NCBI GenBank assembly: GCA_021799615.1
Contig: JAJZAC010000009.1
Location: 1-45,377, forward strand
From: Actinomycetes bacterium
GTDB lineage: Bacteria; Actinomycetota; Acidimicrobiia; Acidimicrobiales; RAAP-2
Length of the DNA: 45,377 bases
Reading direction: 5' to 3'
Below, piece after piece: positions 32,614-41,056 of this stretch. The translations under genes were made by a program, and so were the position numbers. Position 1 is the stretch's first letter. Every line of letters starts with the position of its first letter. Under the pieces are notes generated by a model that was not told where the DNA came from, searched no databases, and was given only the letters and a program-made list of their open reading frames with translations.

Positions 32614-32853
32614 ATGGGTGAGGACGAACGTGCGCCGACGAGCAACTGGTCCGACCCGCTGGCGTCCGACGCCGATCGCCAGCGCTTCGTCGAGCTGCTC
32701 CGCTACCACTACGGCACCGGGCTGCTCGACGACGAGGAGCTCCACCGCCGCCTCGACCTGGTGCTCAACGCACCCCGGTTGGGCGACCTGTACCGGACCT
32801 GCCACGACCTCCCCTACCCGCCACCTGACGCCGCCCCACGGCCGCGTCGCTGA
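32614..32853 (+). CDS. DUF1707 (SHOCT-like) small protein
   Basis: A 79-residue protein. ASDADRQRFVELLRYHYGTGLLDDEELHRRLDLVLNAPRLGDLYRTCHDLP is the DUF1707 pattern: an Asp-x2-Arg helix, G-x-L-x3-E-x3-R, then a third helix ending in a D-L-P motif. Such domains are common at the N-terminus of actinobacterial membrane proteins. Here the domain stands alone, ending in a Pro/Arg tail, but the next gene, 18 nt downstream, is an anchored extracellular protein, so the two may work together (inference). The start is set by the nearby hexamer. Confidence 0.8.
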   Translation: MGEDERAPTSNWSDPLASDADRQRFVELLRYHYGTGLLDDEELHRRLDLVLNAPRLGDLYRTCHDLPYPPPDAAPRPRR

Positions 32854-32871
32854 CCGGTCGGGAACCCGGTC

Positions 32872-33501
32872 GTGACCGCGTCGCGGGGACCGTCCGCCTG
32901 GTACATGCTGGGGGCCCTCGGTGCCGTGGTCGTCGTCGCCGCGGCGCTCGGCGTGGCCCAGTCGCCCTCCGGTGCCGACCAGGCCCGGTCGGACCTGGTG
33001 TCGGCTGCCACGGCGACCCTGCACGCCGCCGGCTACACCGAGCACTACCTGGGCACCTCGTCCCAGGGCGTCGAGGAGCTCGAGCTGACCTACCAGGCGC
33101 CCGACCGGCTGTCGGGCTACCGGCTGGTGGCGGGCCGGCGCTCCTACCTGGCCGTGGCTGGGTCGACCCTCTACCAGGCCACCTCGGTCTCCACCACGGG
33201 TGGGACCGCCGGTCTCCGGTTCGCCACCCAGCCGTACGCGCCCGCATCGCGGGTCGACCCCGTCCAACAGGATCTCTCCTACGCACTGCGGGCCACCGCC
33301 GTGGCCCGGACGGGCGACGTCTACAGCTTCGACGTGCGCCTGGGCGCGGGAGCCGTGGCCCACTTCCGGGTCCGGGTGGACGGCCAGTACGCGACCGCGC
33401 TGACCGCACAGGCGCCGGGCGGCGCGTTGGGGCTGACCGTCACCGACATCAACGCGGCGCCGCCGGCCTTCGTGCCGCCGGCCTCCTCCCTGGTCGGCTG
33501 A
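32872..33501 (+). CDS. Membrane-anchored or secreted protein of unknown function
   Basis: A 209-residue protein from GTG 32872. One hydrophobic helix (about 10-30, YMLGALGAVVVVAAALGVA) is followed by an exported domain: a first helix (QARSDLVSAATATLHAAGYTEHYLG), antiparallel strands (EELELTYQAPDRLSGYRLVAGRRSYLAVAGSTLYQ), and a final part YSFDVRLGAGAVAHFRVRVDGQYATALTAQAPGG. The order 'helix, YQAPDRL, G.R.YLA..G.LYQ' recalls the LolA/LppX half-barrel of lipid-carrying periplasmic proteins, without a lipobox cysteine. Function unknown. It is 18 nt after the DUF1707 gene and 115 nt before a gene of similar layout. Confidence 0.6.
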   Translation: MTASRGPSAWYMLGALGAVVVVAAALGVAQSPSGADQARSDLVSAATATLHAAGYTEHYLGTSSQGVEELELTYQAPDRLSGYRLVAGRRSYLAVAGSTLYQATSVSTTGGTAGLRFATQPYAPASRVDPVQQDLSYALRATAVARTGDVYSFDVRLGAGAVAHFRVRVDGQYATALTAQAPGGALGLTVTDINAAPPAFVPPASSLVG

Positions 33502-33616
33502 GACCGCAACCCGCCCGGGGCCAGGGCCGCTACTGTCTGCGGCCGGGGCGGGCGCGCCGCCCGCCAGTGGTGACGATGGGGATCCGGCCGACGCGGACCG
33601 GGGAAGGGAGCGCATC

Positions 33617-34291
33617 GTGGGTCGAGAGCGGGTGGCGATCGGGTATCTGCTGCTTGGCGTCGTGACGCTCGCCGCACTCGTGGGTGCGGTGGCGGGGATC
33701 GCGTGGTCGCCGGGGCCGCAACCCACCGGTCTGGAGCGCGCCGTGGCCGCCACCCGGTCGCTCCCCGTCTACGCAGTGTCGACCACGGTATGGACGAGCC
33801 CCGTCCCGACGTCGGGCGCCACCGGGGGCGTCCCCTCGCTCAACTCCTACCTGACGGTGTCCGACGGGACCGCTCGCCTGACCGTCGCCACCACGCCGGT
33901 GACGGTGGGCCGGCCGACCCGGACCACCTCGTCCGCCACCGGCGACCGCCTGGTCGTCGCCACCACCACCGGGCGACTGACGAGCACGACGGTGACGACG
34001 ACGCCCGGAGCCGTCCGCCGGCTGACCGCCGGCTTCGACCGCTACCTGTCCGTCGCCGCCACCGCCTCGAACGTCACGTGGCACGGCGCCACCTACACGT
34101 TCAGCGTGCCGGCCGGCGAGGTGGCCCAGCCGGGACTGCCGGCGTTCACCGTGGCCCAGTCCCGGGCATCGATGGCGGTGACGGTCGTGGGCGGCGTGGT
34201 GGGCTCGATCACCGTGTCGATGGCCGGCTACGGCAGCACCCAGTACCAGACCATCGACGTCACCACGCCGGCCACTCCCGGTTCGTTCTAG
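33617..34291 (+). CDS. Membrane-anchored Ser/Thr/Val-rich protein of unknown function
   Basis: A 224-residue protein from GTG 33617, with GAAGGGAG at Shine-Dalgarno distance. One helix (about 7-30, AIGYLLLGVVTLAALVGAVAGIA) is followed by a beta-rich domain rich in Thr and Val: LERAVAATRSLPVYAVSTTVWT, YLTVSDGTARLTVATTPVTVG, YTFSVPAG and VVGGVVGSITVSMAGYG. Layout resembles the preceding gene product, and the two may be distant paralogues. No catalytic motif or lipobox is seen. Its TAG stop overlaps the TAG stop of thiE on the other strand in the palindrome CTAG. Confidence 0.6.
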   Translation: MGRERVAIGYLLLGVVTLAALVGAVAGIAWSPGPQPTGLERAVAATRSLPVYAVSTTVWTSPVPTSGATGGVPSLNSYLTVSDGTARLTVATTPVTVGRPTRTTSSATGDRLVVATTTGRLTSTTVTTTPGAVRRLTAGFDRYLSVAATASNVTWHGATYTFSVPAGEVAQPGLPAFTVAQSRASMAVTVVGGVVGSITVSMAGYGSTQYQTIDVTTPATPGSF

Positions 34292-35031
34292 CCGGTCCCG
34301 CCGGCGGCCTCGGCGGCCTCGACGGCGGCATCCACCGCCGCCCGGAGCCGGCGTGCCGCACCGGCGGGGTCCGTCGCCTCGGTGAGCCACCGGACGACGA
34401 CGAAGTGACGGGCACCCGATGCCACCAGGTCGCCGACCGACTCGGGCGTCACGCCACCGGTGACCCACACGGTGCACGGAGCCCGGCCGGTGGCCCAGCC
34501 GGCGTAGCCCGCCCCCGTGCCCGGACGGCCGGGTTTGGTCGGGGTGGGCACCACCGGTCCGGCGGAGACGTAGTCGACGGGCTCGGTCACGGCCCGTTCG
34601 AGCTCGTCCGGGGCGTGGGTCGACCGCCCGACGAGCAGGTCGTCCCCCACCAGGAGCCGGGCCTCGGCCGGTGGGGTGTCCTCCTGGCCCACGTGCACGC
34701 CGTCGGCGCCGCAGGCCACCGCCAGATCGGGCCGGTCGTTCAGGACGAACGGGATGCCGGCGTCGGCGCACACCCGGGCCACCAGGCTGGCCCGACGCAC
34801 CAGGTCCCGGTCGCCCAGGTGCTTCTCGCGCAGTTGGACCAGGTCCACCCCGCCGTCGATGCAGGCGGCCACGAACCGCTCGAGGTCGGCCCGGTCGGGC
34901 GTGCACAGGTAGAGCCGGCGTCGCTCGAGGTGCCATCCCGAGCGCCGGCTCGTCTCCCCGCCTACCCCCGCCGCGTCCCCCGCCGCGTCCCCGGTGTCCG
35001 GCTGCGCCACGGCGTCAGCCACCGGCCTCAC
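34288..35031 (-). CDS. thiE: Thiamine-phosphate synthase
   Basis: A 247-residue TIM-barrel enzyme that joins the thiazole phosphate and the pyrimidine diphosphate in thiamine synthesis; its product is the cofactor of the E1 encoded just to the right. LYLCTPDR, VDLVQLREK, PFVLNDRPDLAVACGADGVHVGQEDTPP, VGRSTHAPDEL, YVSAGPVVPTPTKPGRPG and VTGGVTPESV are the standard phosphate- and Mg-binding motifs. About 35 residues before the first strand are a Gly/Asp/Arg-rich extension. GTG 35031 overlaps the stop of the HhH-GPD gene as GTGA, so the two are cotranscribed and coupled. Confidence 0.92.
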   Translation of the reverse strand: MRPVADAVAQPDTGDAAGDAAGVGGETSRRSGWHLERRRLYLCTPDRADLERFVAACIDGGVDLVQLREKHLGDRDLVRRASLVARVCADAGIPFVLNDRPDLAVACGADGVHVGQEDTPPAEARLLVGDDLLVGRSTHAPDELERAVTEPVDYVSAGPVVPTPTKPGRPGTGAGYAGWATGRAPCTVWVTGGVTPESVGDLVASGARHFVVVRWLTEATDPAGAARRLRAAVDAAVEAAEAAGGTG

Positions 35032-35627
35032 CCGCGACCGCCGGCCTTGGCCGCGGCCTTCAACGCCGCCTTGTGCTCGCGTACGCGCGCCAACGCCTCG
35101 GGCGAGTCGACGTCCGCCACCGAGTGGTACGTGCCCGGCGAGCCGAACGGGGCGCTGGCCTCCTCCCAGCCGGGCGGGCGCACCCCCAGGCGCTTGCCCA
35201 GCAGGGCGACGAAGATGCGCGCCTTCTGGTCACCGAAGCCGGGGAGGGCGGCCACGCGGGCCAGCAGGTCGCCACCGTCGGCCGCACCCTCCCACAGCGC
35301 AGCGGCGTCGCCCCCGTACCGGTCGACCAGGACCTGGCACACCTGCTGGACCCGGCCGGCCATGGACGACGGGTAGCGGTGGAGTGCGGGCGCGGCCGAG
35401 AAGGCGGCGGCCAGCTCGTCGGGGGGGCGGGCGGCGATGTCCGCTGCCTCGAGGCGCCCGCCGAGGCGGTCCCGCAGGTCCATCGGGGCGCGGAACGCCC
35501 GTTCCAGGGGGATCTGCTGGTCGAGCACCATGCCGATGAGCAGGGCCAGGGGGTCGTCGGCCAGCAGGCGGTCGGCGTCGGCGTCGCCGGTGAGCGGCAG
35601 GGACGTGGGGCGATCGGTTCGGGCCAT
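35028..35627 (-). CDS. Uncharacterised HhH-GPD family protein
   Basis: A 199-residue protein beginning MARTDRPTSLPLTGDADADRLLADDPLALLIGMVLDQQIPLERAF, the pattern of the actinobacterial 'HhH-GPD family' set I know as TIGR03252. The hairpin is ALPGFGDQKARIFVALLGKRLGV. A base-excision glycosylase would have a catalytic Asp about 20 residues after the hairpin in a VD-x-H-V-x-R context; here that place reads VRPPGWEE, so glycosylase activity is doubtful. A charged Ala/Lys tail (EHKAALKAAAKAGG) follows. ATG 35627 was chosen because AGAATC lies five bases upstream and homology starts there. It is translationally coupled to thiE. Confidence 0.8.
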   Translation of the reverse strand: MARTDRPTSLPLTGDADADRLLADDPLALLIGMVLDQQIPLERAFRAPMDLRDRLGGRLEAADIAARPPDELAAAFSAAPALHRYPSSMAGRVQQVCQVLVDRYGGDAAALWEGAADGGDLLARVAALPGFGDQKARIFVALLGKRLGVRPPGWEEASAPFGSPGTYHSVADVDSPEALARVREHKAALKAAAKAGGRG

Positions 35628-35662
35628 GGCCCGATTCTGGCACCCGCCCCGCCGGGCCGGGA

Positions 35663-38380
35663 TCAGCAAGTCCAGGGGTCGGTCGCCTCGGGGTCGATGC
35701 CGTAGCGCTCGATGGCGGCACGGACGGTGGCCGGTTCGAGCGCACCGTGCGCGGCCAGGCCGGCCAGCACGGCCACGACCACGTGGGCGGCGTCGGTCTC
35801 GAAGAACCGGCGCAGGGCGGGCCGCGTGTCGGAGCGGCCGAAGCCGTCGGTGCCGAGCGAGACGAACGGGCGTCCGACGAACCGGGACACCTGGTCGGGC
35901 ACGGCGCGCATGAAGTCGGTGACGGCCACGACCGGCCCGGACGAACCGGCGAGCTGCGAGGTGACCAGCGGGACGCGTGCCTCCTCGCCGGGATGGAGCC
36001 GGTTCCAGCGCTCCACCGACAGCGCCTCCTCGCGCAGCGCCTTGTACGAGGTGGCCGACCAGGTGTCCACGGCCACGCCCCAGTCGGAGGCCAGCAGGTC
36101 CCGGGCCTCGGCCGCCGCCTGCCAGGCCGTGCCCGAGAACAGGACCGTGGCCGAGGGACCGGGCAGGTCGGGTGCCGGCGCGTACCGGTAGATGCCCTCG
36201 ACCACCCCGGCCCGGACCCGCGCCGCCTCGGCCGGGTCCTCGGGCAGCGCCGGCATGGCGTAGTTCTCGTTGTAGAGGGTGAGGTACCAGATCCGGTCCT
36301 CGCCGTCGGGTCCGAGCATCCGGCGGATGCCGTCCTCGACGATGACGGCGATCTCGTAGGCGAAGGCGGGGTCGTAGGCGGCGACGCTGGGGATGACCGA
36401 GGCGAGCACCAGCGAGTGGCCGTCCTGGTGCTGGAGTCCCTCGCCGTTCAACGTGGTGCGGCCGGCGGTGCAGCCGAGGAGGAAGCCACGGCCCCGGACG
36501 TCGCCCAGCGCCCACAGGAGGTCGCCGACCCGCTGGAAGCCGAACATCGAATAGAAGAGGTAGAAGGGGAGTGTCGACTCCCCCCAGGTGGCGTACGACG
36601 TGGCCAGCGCGGTGAACGCCGCGGTGGCCCCCGCCTCGGTGATCCCCTCCTCGAGGATCTGGCCCGTCTCGCTCTCCGCGTAGTGGAGGGGGAGCCCGGC
36701 ATCGACGGGCGTGTAGCGCTGGCCGCCGACGGCGTAGATCCCCACCTGGCTGATCAGCGACTCGAGGCCGAAGGTCCGGGCCTCGTCGGGGACGATGGGG
36801 ACCACCCGGGCGCCCACCGACGGGTCGCGGACGAGACCGCGCAGGAGCCGGGCGAAGGCCATGGTGGTCGAGACGGCCTGGCTGCCCGATCCGGACAGGA
36901 GCTCGGCGAACGCCCTCGGGTCGGGGGGGTCGAGGGGTCGGGTGCGGACGACCCGGCGGGGGAGGGGGCCGCCCAGGGCCCGGCGCCGCTCGGCCAGGTA
37001 GCGGGCTGCCTCCGAATCGGGCGGTGGGCGGTAGTAGGGCGGGTGGTCGGCGTCGAGCGCGCTGTCGGGGATCTCGTCGTGGAGATGGAGGCGGTCGCGG
37101 AGCGCGCGGAGCTGGTCCGGCGACATCTTCTTGATCTGGTGGGTGGCGTTCCGGGCCTCGATCTCGGGCCCGAGGGTCCACCCCTTGATCGTCTTGGCCA
37201 GGATCGCCGTCGGTGCCCCCTCGTGGTCGACCGCCGCCCGGTAGGCGGTGTAGAGCTTGCGGTAGTCGTGCCCGCCCCGGGGCAGCGACTGGAGCTCCTC
37301 GTCGCTGAGGTCCGCCACCAGCGCCCCGAGCCGCGGGTCGGGCCCGAAGAAGTGCTCGCGGATGTAGGCGCCCGATTCGGTGGCGTACTTCTGGAACTCC
37401 CCGTCGAGGGTCGTGTTCATCTTGTCGAGCAGCACGCCGTCGACGTCGCGGGCGAGCAGCCGGTCCCACCCCCGTCCCCAGATGACCTTGATGACGTTCC
37501 AGCCGTTGCCCCGGAACAGCGCCTCGTACTCCTGGATGACCTTGCCGTTGCCGCGGACGGGACCGTCGAGGCGCTGGAGGTTGCAGTTCACCACGAAGGT
37601 GAGGTTGTCGAGCCGTTCCCGGCCGGCCAGGCCCAGGGCCCCGGTCGTCTCCGGCTCGTCGAACTCGCCGTCGCCGACGAAGCACCAGACGCGCCCGTCA
37701 CCCGACGGGGTGATTCCCCGGGCCGTCAGATAGCGGTTGACGTGGGCCTGGGCGATGGCGTTCAGGGGGCCGAGGCCCATCGAGACGGTGGGGAACTCCC
37801 AGAAGTCGGGCATGAGCCGCGGGTGGGGGTACGAGGCCAGCCCGTCGCCGCCCACCTCGAAGCGGAAGTTGTCGAGCTCGGTCGCCGACAGGCGACCCTC
37901 GACGAAGGCGCGGGCGTACATGCCGGGCGAGCCGTGCCCCTGGAAGAACACCTGGTCGCCGCCGCCGGGAGCGTCCTTGCCCCGGAAGAAGTGGTTGAAG
38001 CCGACCTCGTAGAGGGAGGCGGAGCTGGCGTAGGTCGACAGGTGGCCACCGATGGCGTCCGAACGCATGTTGGCCCGGGTGACCATCACCGCGGCGTTCC
38101 ATCGGATGTAGGCGCGGATCCGGCGTTCGAGGTGCTCGTCCCCCGGGAACTCGGCCTCTTGGGAGGTCGGGATGGAATTGACGTACGGGGTGGAGACGCT
38201 GGCCGGGAATTCGACGTGGCGGGCGGCGGCCCGCTCGAGCAGGCGGAGGAGCAGGTACCGGGCCCGAGTCCGCCCGTGGACCTCGACGACGTCGTCGAAT
38301 GCCGCCAACCACTCGGACGTCTCGCTGGCATCGCTGTCGGGCAACTGGTTGCTGACGCCGTCGAAGAGCACTGTGGCCAT
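35663..38380 (-). CDS. aceE: Pyruvate dehydrogenase E1 component, homodimeric type
   Basis: A 905-residue thiamine-diphosphate enzyme that decarboxylates pyruvate and reductively acetylates the lipoyl group of E2. HLSTYASSASLYEVGFNHFFRGKD, QGHGSPGMYARAFVEGRL, the cofactor motif WCFVGDGEFDEPETTGALGLAGRERLDNLTFVVNCNLQRLDGPVRG, TIKGWTLG, ALDADHPPYYRPPP, VVPIVPDEARTFGLESL and SLGTDGFGRSDTRPALRRFF are all diagnostic of AceE rather than of E1 alpha/beta. Length is close to the 887 of E. coli. The last residues DPEATDPWTC are the usual end. It is on the opposite strand from lpd and the E2 gene, with RNase HI and DUF2203 between. Confidence 0.96.
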   Translation of the reverse strand: MATVLFDGVSNQLPDSDASETSEWLAAFDDVVEVHGRTRARYLLLRLLERAAARHVEFPASVSTPYVNSIPTSQEAEFPGDEHLERRIRAYIRWNAAVMVTRANMRSDAIGGHLSTYASSASLYEVGFNHFFRGKDAPGGGDQVFFQGHGSPGMYARAFVEGRLSATELDNFRFEVGGDGLASYPHPRLMPDFWEFPTVSMGLGPLNAIAQAHVNRYLTARGITPSGDGRVWCFVGDGEFDEPETTGALGLAGRERLDNLTFVVNCNLQRLDGPVRGNGKVIQEYEALFRGNGWNVIKVIWGRGWDRLLARDVDGVLLDKMNTTLDGEFQKYATESGAYIREHFFGPDPRLGALVADLSDEELQSLPRGGHDYRKLYTAYRAAVDHEGAPTAILAKTIKGWTLGPEIEARNATHQIKKMSPDQLRALRDRLHLHDEIPDSALDADHPPYYRPPPDSEAARYLAERRRALGGPLPRRVVRTRPLDPPDPRAFAELLSGSGSQAVSTTMAFARLLRGLVRDPSVGARVVPIVPDEARTFGLESLISQVGIYAVGGQRYTPVDAGLPLHYAESETGQILEEGITEAGATAAFTALATSYATWGESTLPFYLFYSMFGFQRVGDLLWALGDVRGRGFLLGCTAGRTTLNGEGLQHQDGHSLVLASVIPSVAAYDPAFAYEIAVIVEDGIRRMLGPDGEDRIWYLTLYNENYAMPALPEDPAEAARVRAGVVEGIYRYAPAPDLPGPSATVLFSGTAWQAAAEARDLLASDWGVAVDTWSATSYKALREEALSVERWNRLHPGEEARVPLVTSQLAGSSGPVVAVTDFMRAVPDQVSRFVGRPFVSLGTDGFGRSDTRPALRRFFETDAAHVVVAVLAGLAAHGALEPATVRAAIERYGIDPEATDPWTC

Positions 38381-38476
38381 GCTGTCATCACCGTGGTGGT
38401 GACGCCAGGGCGCCCCCGGCACCGCCCGGAAGCCGGCATCGCCGGCTGCCCGCAGCCGGTTGGGCATGCTGGAGGG

Positions 38477-38965
38477 ATGCCCGCCGGACCCGACCCCACC
38501 GCCCCCAGCCTGTTCGACGACGCGGCACCCGGTGGTTCCGGTCCGGCGACGGTCGTGTACACCGACGGCGCCTGCCGGGGGAACCCGGGGCCCGGCGGCT
38601 GGGCGTGGGCCGTGCCGGACGGACCGTCGGCCAGCGGCGGCGAGGGGCGGACCACCAACCAACGGATGGAGATCACCGCGGTGCTCGAGGCGGTCAGGTC
38701 CCTGCCGGGCCGGTTGCACGTCGTGAGCGACTCCACCTACGTCGTCCACTGCTTCCGGGACCGGTGGTGGCAGGGGTGGCGGCGCCGGGGATGGCGCAAC
38801 TCGCAGGGCAAGCCGGTGGCCAACCGGGACCTGTGGGAGCCGCTGCTGGCGCTGGCGGTCGACAGCGGGCGGGACGTCACCTTCGACTGGGTGAAGGGGC
38901 ATTCCGGCGATCCCATGAACGACCTCGTCGACCGCTTGGCGACGGCGGCTGCCGACCGGCAGTGA
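38477..38965 (+). CDS. rnhA: Ribonuclease HI
   Basis: A 162-residue enzyme that degrades RNA in RNA-DNA hybrids. The four acidic catalytic residues are Asp30 (VVYTDGACRGNPGPGGW), Glu65 (TNQRMEITAVLEA), Asp85 (VVSDSTYVVHCF) and Asp152 (NDLVDRLA); His142 (VKGHSGDP) is in place. The basic loop RWWQGWRRRGWRNSQGKPVANRDLW is the hybrid-binding protrusion. A 25-residue N-terminal extension includes SLFDDAAPGG. ATG 38477 is taken as the start; the frame is open for more than 900 codons upstream, but only as antisense to aceE. Confidence 0.93.
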   Translation: MPAGPDPTAPSLFDDAAPGGSGPATVVYTDGACRGNPGPGGWAWAVPDGPSASGGEGRTTNQRMEITAVLEAVRSLPGRLHVVSDSTYVVHCFRDRWWQGWRRRGWRNSQGKPVANRDLWEPLLALAVDSGRDVTFDWVKGHSGDPMNDLVDRLATAAADRQ

Positions 38966-39062
38966 CGCCGGTGCCGCCCCCGCCCGGCGTCCTCCCGTAG
39001 GCTCGGTTCCCGCGGGCGCCCGGGAACACCGGGGCGCCGGGCCGCAGGGGGATGCGACGGGC

Positions 39063-39425
39063 GTGCGCTACTGGACCGAGGACGAGGCACGGGCGGCACT
39101 GCCCAGGGTCGCCCTGTTGGTCGAGGTGGTCCGCGCTGCATCCGAGCAGCAGCGCGGGGCGCGGTCCAACGGCCATGGCGTGGCCCCGCGGGTCGAACCC
39201 GGCACCGACCTCCCCACGGCCGAAGCGGCACTCGAGGAGCTGGGCTCGCTGGACGTCGTCGTGCGCGACGCCGGGACCGGTCTGGTCGACTTCCCGGCGC
39301 GCAGCCGATCGGGCCGGGTGTACCTCCTGTGCTGGCGCAGTGGCGAGGACGACCTGCGCTGGTGGCACTTCGCCGAGGAGGGCTTCGCCGGCCGGAAGCC
39401 ACTGCCGTTCACCGAGGACGCCTGA
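39063..39425 (+). CDS. DUF2203 family protein
   Basis: A 120-residue protein. WTEDEARAALPRVALLVEVVRAASEQ, LEELGSLDVVVRDAGTGLVDFPARSRSGRVYLLCWRSGEDDLRWWHFAEEGFAGRKPLP fits DUF2203, a small family of unknown function with the invariant GLVDFPA, LCW and WH-x3-EGF-x-R-P segments. The conserved Cys-Trp, Trp-His and Glu could form a metal or ligand site, which is inference. Start GTG 39063 is the first codon that fits the family length. It stands alone between rnhA (97 bp) and lpd (146 bp). Confidence 0.82.
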   Translation: MRYWTEDEARAALPRVALLVEVVRAASEQQRGARSNGHGVAPRVEPGTDLPTAEAALEELGSLDVVVRDAGTGLVDFPARSRSGRVYLLCWRSGEDDLRWWHFAEEGFAGRKPLPFTEDA

Positions 39426-39526
39426 TCCGCCGGCGGCGTGCCGGGTGCCGACCGCCGGCCGTCCGGGTGACGCCGGGCCCCGATCGCCGGTGCCGGTGGC
39501 CGGTGCCCGGGCCAGCGCACCGCCGG

Positions 39527-39532
39527 TAGAGT
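39527..39532 (+). promoter_or_regulatory. -10 hexamer TAGAGT of the lpd-E2-lipBA unit
   Basis: TAGAGT ends 39 bases before GTG 39572, giving a leader of about 33 nt. It would drive the run of overlapping genes from lpd to the M24 peptidase. Confidence 0.4.
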
Positions 39533-39571
39533 GGGCCGGCGCGGCACCGATGCCCGCACGGAACTGCGGAG

Positions 39572-41056
39572 GTGGTTCGGACGACACCCGATGGCGAAGT
39601 CGAGGGCAGCACATCGGGGGGGAACAGGGGTTCGGAGCGACGGGAGTTCGACGTCGTCGTGATCGGCGGGGGGCCCGGCGGCTATGCGACTGCCCTGTAC
39701 GGTGCCGCCGCGGGGCTCGACGTCGCCGTGGTCGAGCTGGACAAGGTCGGTGGGACCTGCTTGCACCGGGGATGCGTGCCGGCGAAGGAGTTCCTGGAGA
39801 CGGCGGCGGTACGCCGCACCGTGTCGGCGGCGGCGGCCTTCGGGATCGGCTCGCCGTCGGACGACCGGCCGGCGGTGCACTTCGAGGTGAGCCAGCAGCG
39901 CAAGCAGCAGGTTGTCGACCAGTTGTTCCGCGGTCTCTCCGGGCTGATGAAGGGCCGGGGGATCACCGTGTTCCCGGGCACGGGTGTGCTCCTCCCGGGT
40001 CGCCGGGTGCGCGTCACGGCCGACGACGGGTCGACCACTGAGCTCGGCGGGACCAACGTGGTGCTGGCCGCCGGCTCGCTCCCCCGGACCATCCCGGGCT
40101 TCGACGTCGACGGCACCACCGTCCTCACCTCCGACGAGGTCCTCGACCTCGAGCACGTCCCGCCCTCCGTCGCCGTGATCGGCGGGGGCGCCATCGGCTG
40201 CGAGTTCGCCTCGATGTTCTCGGACCTGGGCGCGTCGGTGACCGTCCTCGAGGCGCTGCCGACCATCCTGGCCGGGTGCGACGAGGATGCAGCCGCCGTG
40301 GTCGCCCGTTCGTTCCGCAAGCGGGGCATCCAGGTCCACACAGGCGTACAGGTCACCGGCCACGCGCCCGTCCCCGGCGGCGGGGGGACCGTCGTGTCCT
40401 TCGGCGAGGGCCAGCAGGTGACGGTGGCGTCCGTCGTGGTGTCGGTCGGTCGCCGTCCCCGATCGGAGGGCCTGGTCGAGCCGGGCACAGGCGTCGTCGT
40501 CGACGAGCGAGGCTTCGTCGTGGCCGACGAGTACATGCGAACCGGCGAGCCGGGTGTCTGGGCGGTGGGCGACATCGTCGCCGGCACGCCCCAGCTGGCC
40601 CACGTCGGCTTCGCCGAGGCGATCGTCGCCGTCCGCTCGATGCTGGGCGAGCCCGTGGTGCCTGTCGACTACGGGGCGGTGCCGTGGGCCATCTACTGCC
40701 ATCCGGAGGTGGCCTTCGCCGGGATGACCGAAGCGGCGGCGCGCGCCGCCGGGATCGACGTCCTCGTGAAGAAGGACCCGTTCGGCGGGAACAGCCGGGC
40801 CCGGATCATCGGCGAGACGGACGGGCTGGTGAAGGTGATCGCCGAGCGCAGACCGGACGGGTCGGCCGGGCGCATCCTGGGCGTGCACATGGCCGGCCCG
40901 TGGGTGACCGAACAGCTGGGGGCCGGCTACCTGGCTGTGAACTGGGAGGCGACACCCGACGAGGTGGCACGGTTCATCCAGCCCCACCCCTCGCTGTCCG
41001 AGACCTTCGGCGAGACGGTCCTCGCCCTGACCGGAAGGGGGCTCCACGTTGGCTGA
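39572..41056 (+). CDS. lpd: Dihydrolipoyl dehydrogenase (E3)
   Basis: A flavoprotein of up to 494 residues that reoxidises dihydrolipoyl groups with NAD. FAD motif VVVIGGGPGGYATALYGAAAGL, redox disulphide Cys63 and Cys68 in GGTCLHRGCVPAKEFLE, NAD motif VAVIGGGAIGCEFASMF, second FAD motif GVWAVGDIVAGTPQLAHVGFAEA, and the base pair region QPHPSLSETFGE at the end. There is no lipoyl domain. About 25 Ser/Gly/Arg residues precede the first strand, so the true start may be later than GTG 39572. Its stop overlaps the E2 start by 8 bp. Confidence 0.95.
   Translation: MVRTTPDGEVEGSTSGGNRGSERREFDVVVIGGGPGGYATALYGAAAGLDVAVVELDKVGGTCLHRGCVPAKEFLETAAVRRTVSAAAAFGIGSPSDDRPAVHFEVSQQRKQQVVDQLFRGLSGLMKGRGITVFPGTGVLLPGRRVRVTADDGSTTELGGTNVVLAAGSLPRTIPGFDVDGTTVLTSDEVLDLEHVPPSVAVIGGGAIGCEFASMFSDLGASVTVLEALPTILAGCDEDAAAVVARSFRKRGIQVHTGVQVTGHAPVPGGGGTVVSFGEGQQVTVASVVVSVGRRPRSEGLVEPGTGVVVDERGFVVADEYMRTGEPGVWAVGDIVAGTPQLAHVGFAEAIVAVRSMLGEPVVPVDYGAVPWAIYCHPEVAFAGMTEAAARAAGIDVLVKKDPFGGNSRARIIGETDGLVKVIAERRPDGSAGRILGVHMAGPWVTEQLGAGYLAVNWEATPDEVARFIQPHPSLSETFGETVLALTGRGLHVG

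Noticed and set aside
31254-32645. Minus-strand extension of the metallo-hydrolase frame through the acyl-CoA dehydrogenase
   Set aside because: Antisense shadow; the family start motif lies at 31253 and the rest has no recognisable domain.
35747-38476. Plus-strand open frame of more than 900 codons opposite aceE, in frame with RNase HI
   Set aside because: It is a mirror frame of aceE created by G/C-rich third positions; composition is Gly/Val/Arg/Glu with no domain, and RNase HI homology starts after 38477.
39517-39532. CACCGCCGGTAGAG before lpd as a third suf operator
   Set aside because: Only the GCCGGTAG part matches; the left half-site CTAY and the AATCGG flank are missing. The GGTAG is explained by the -10 hexamer.
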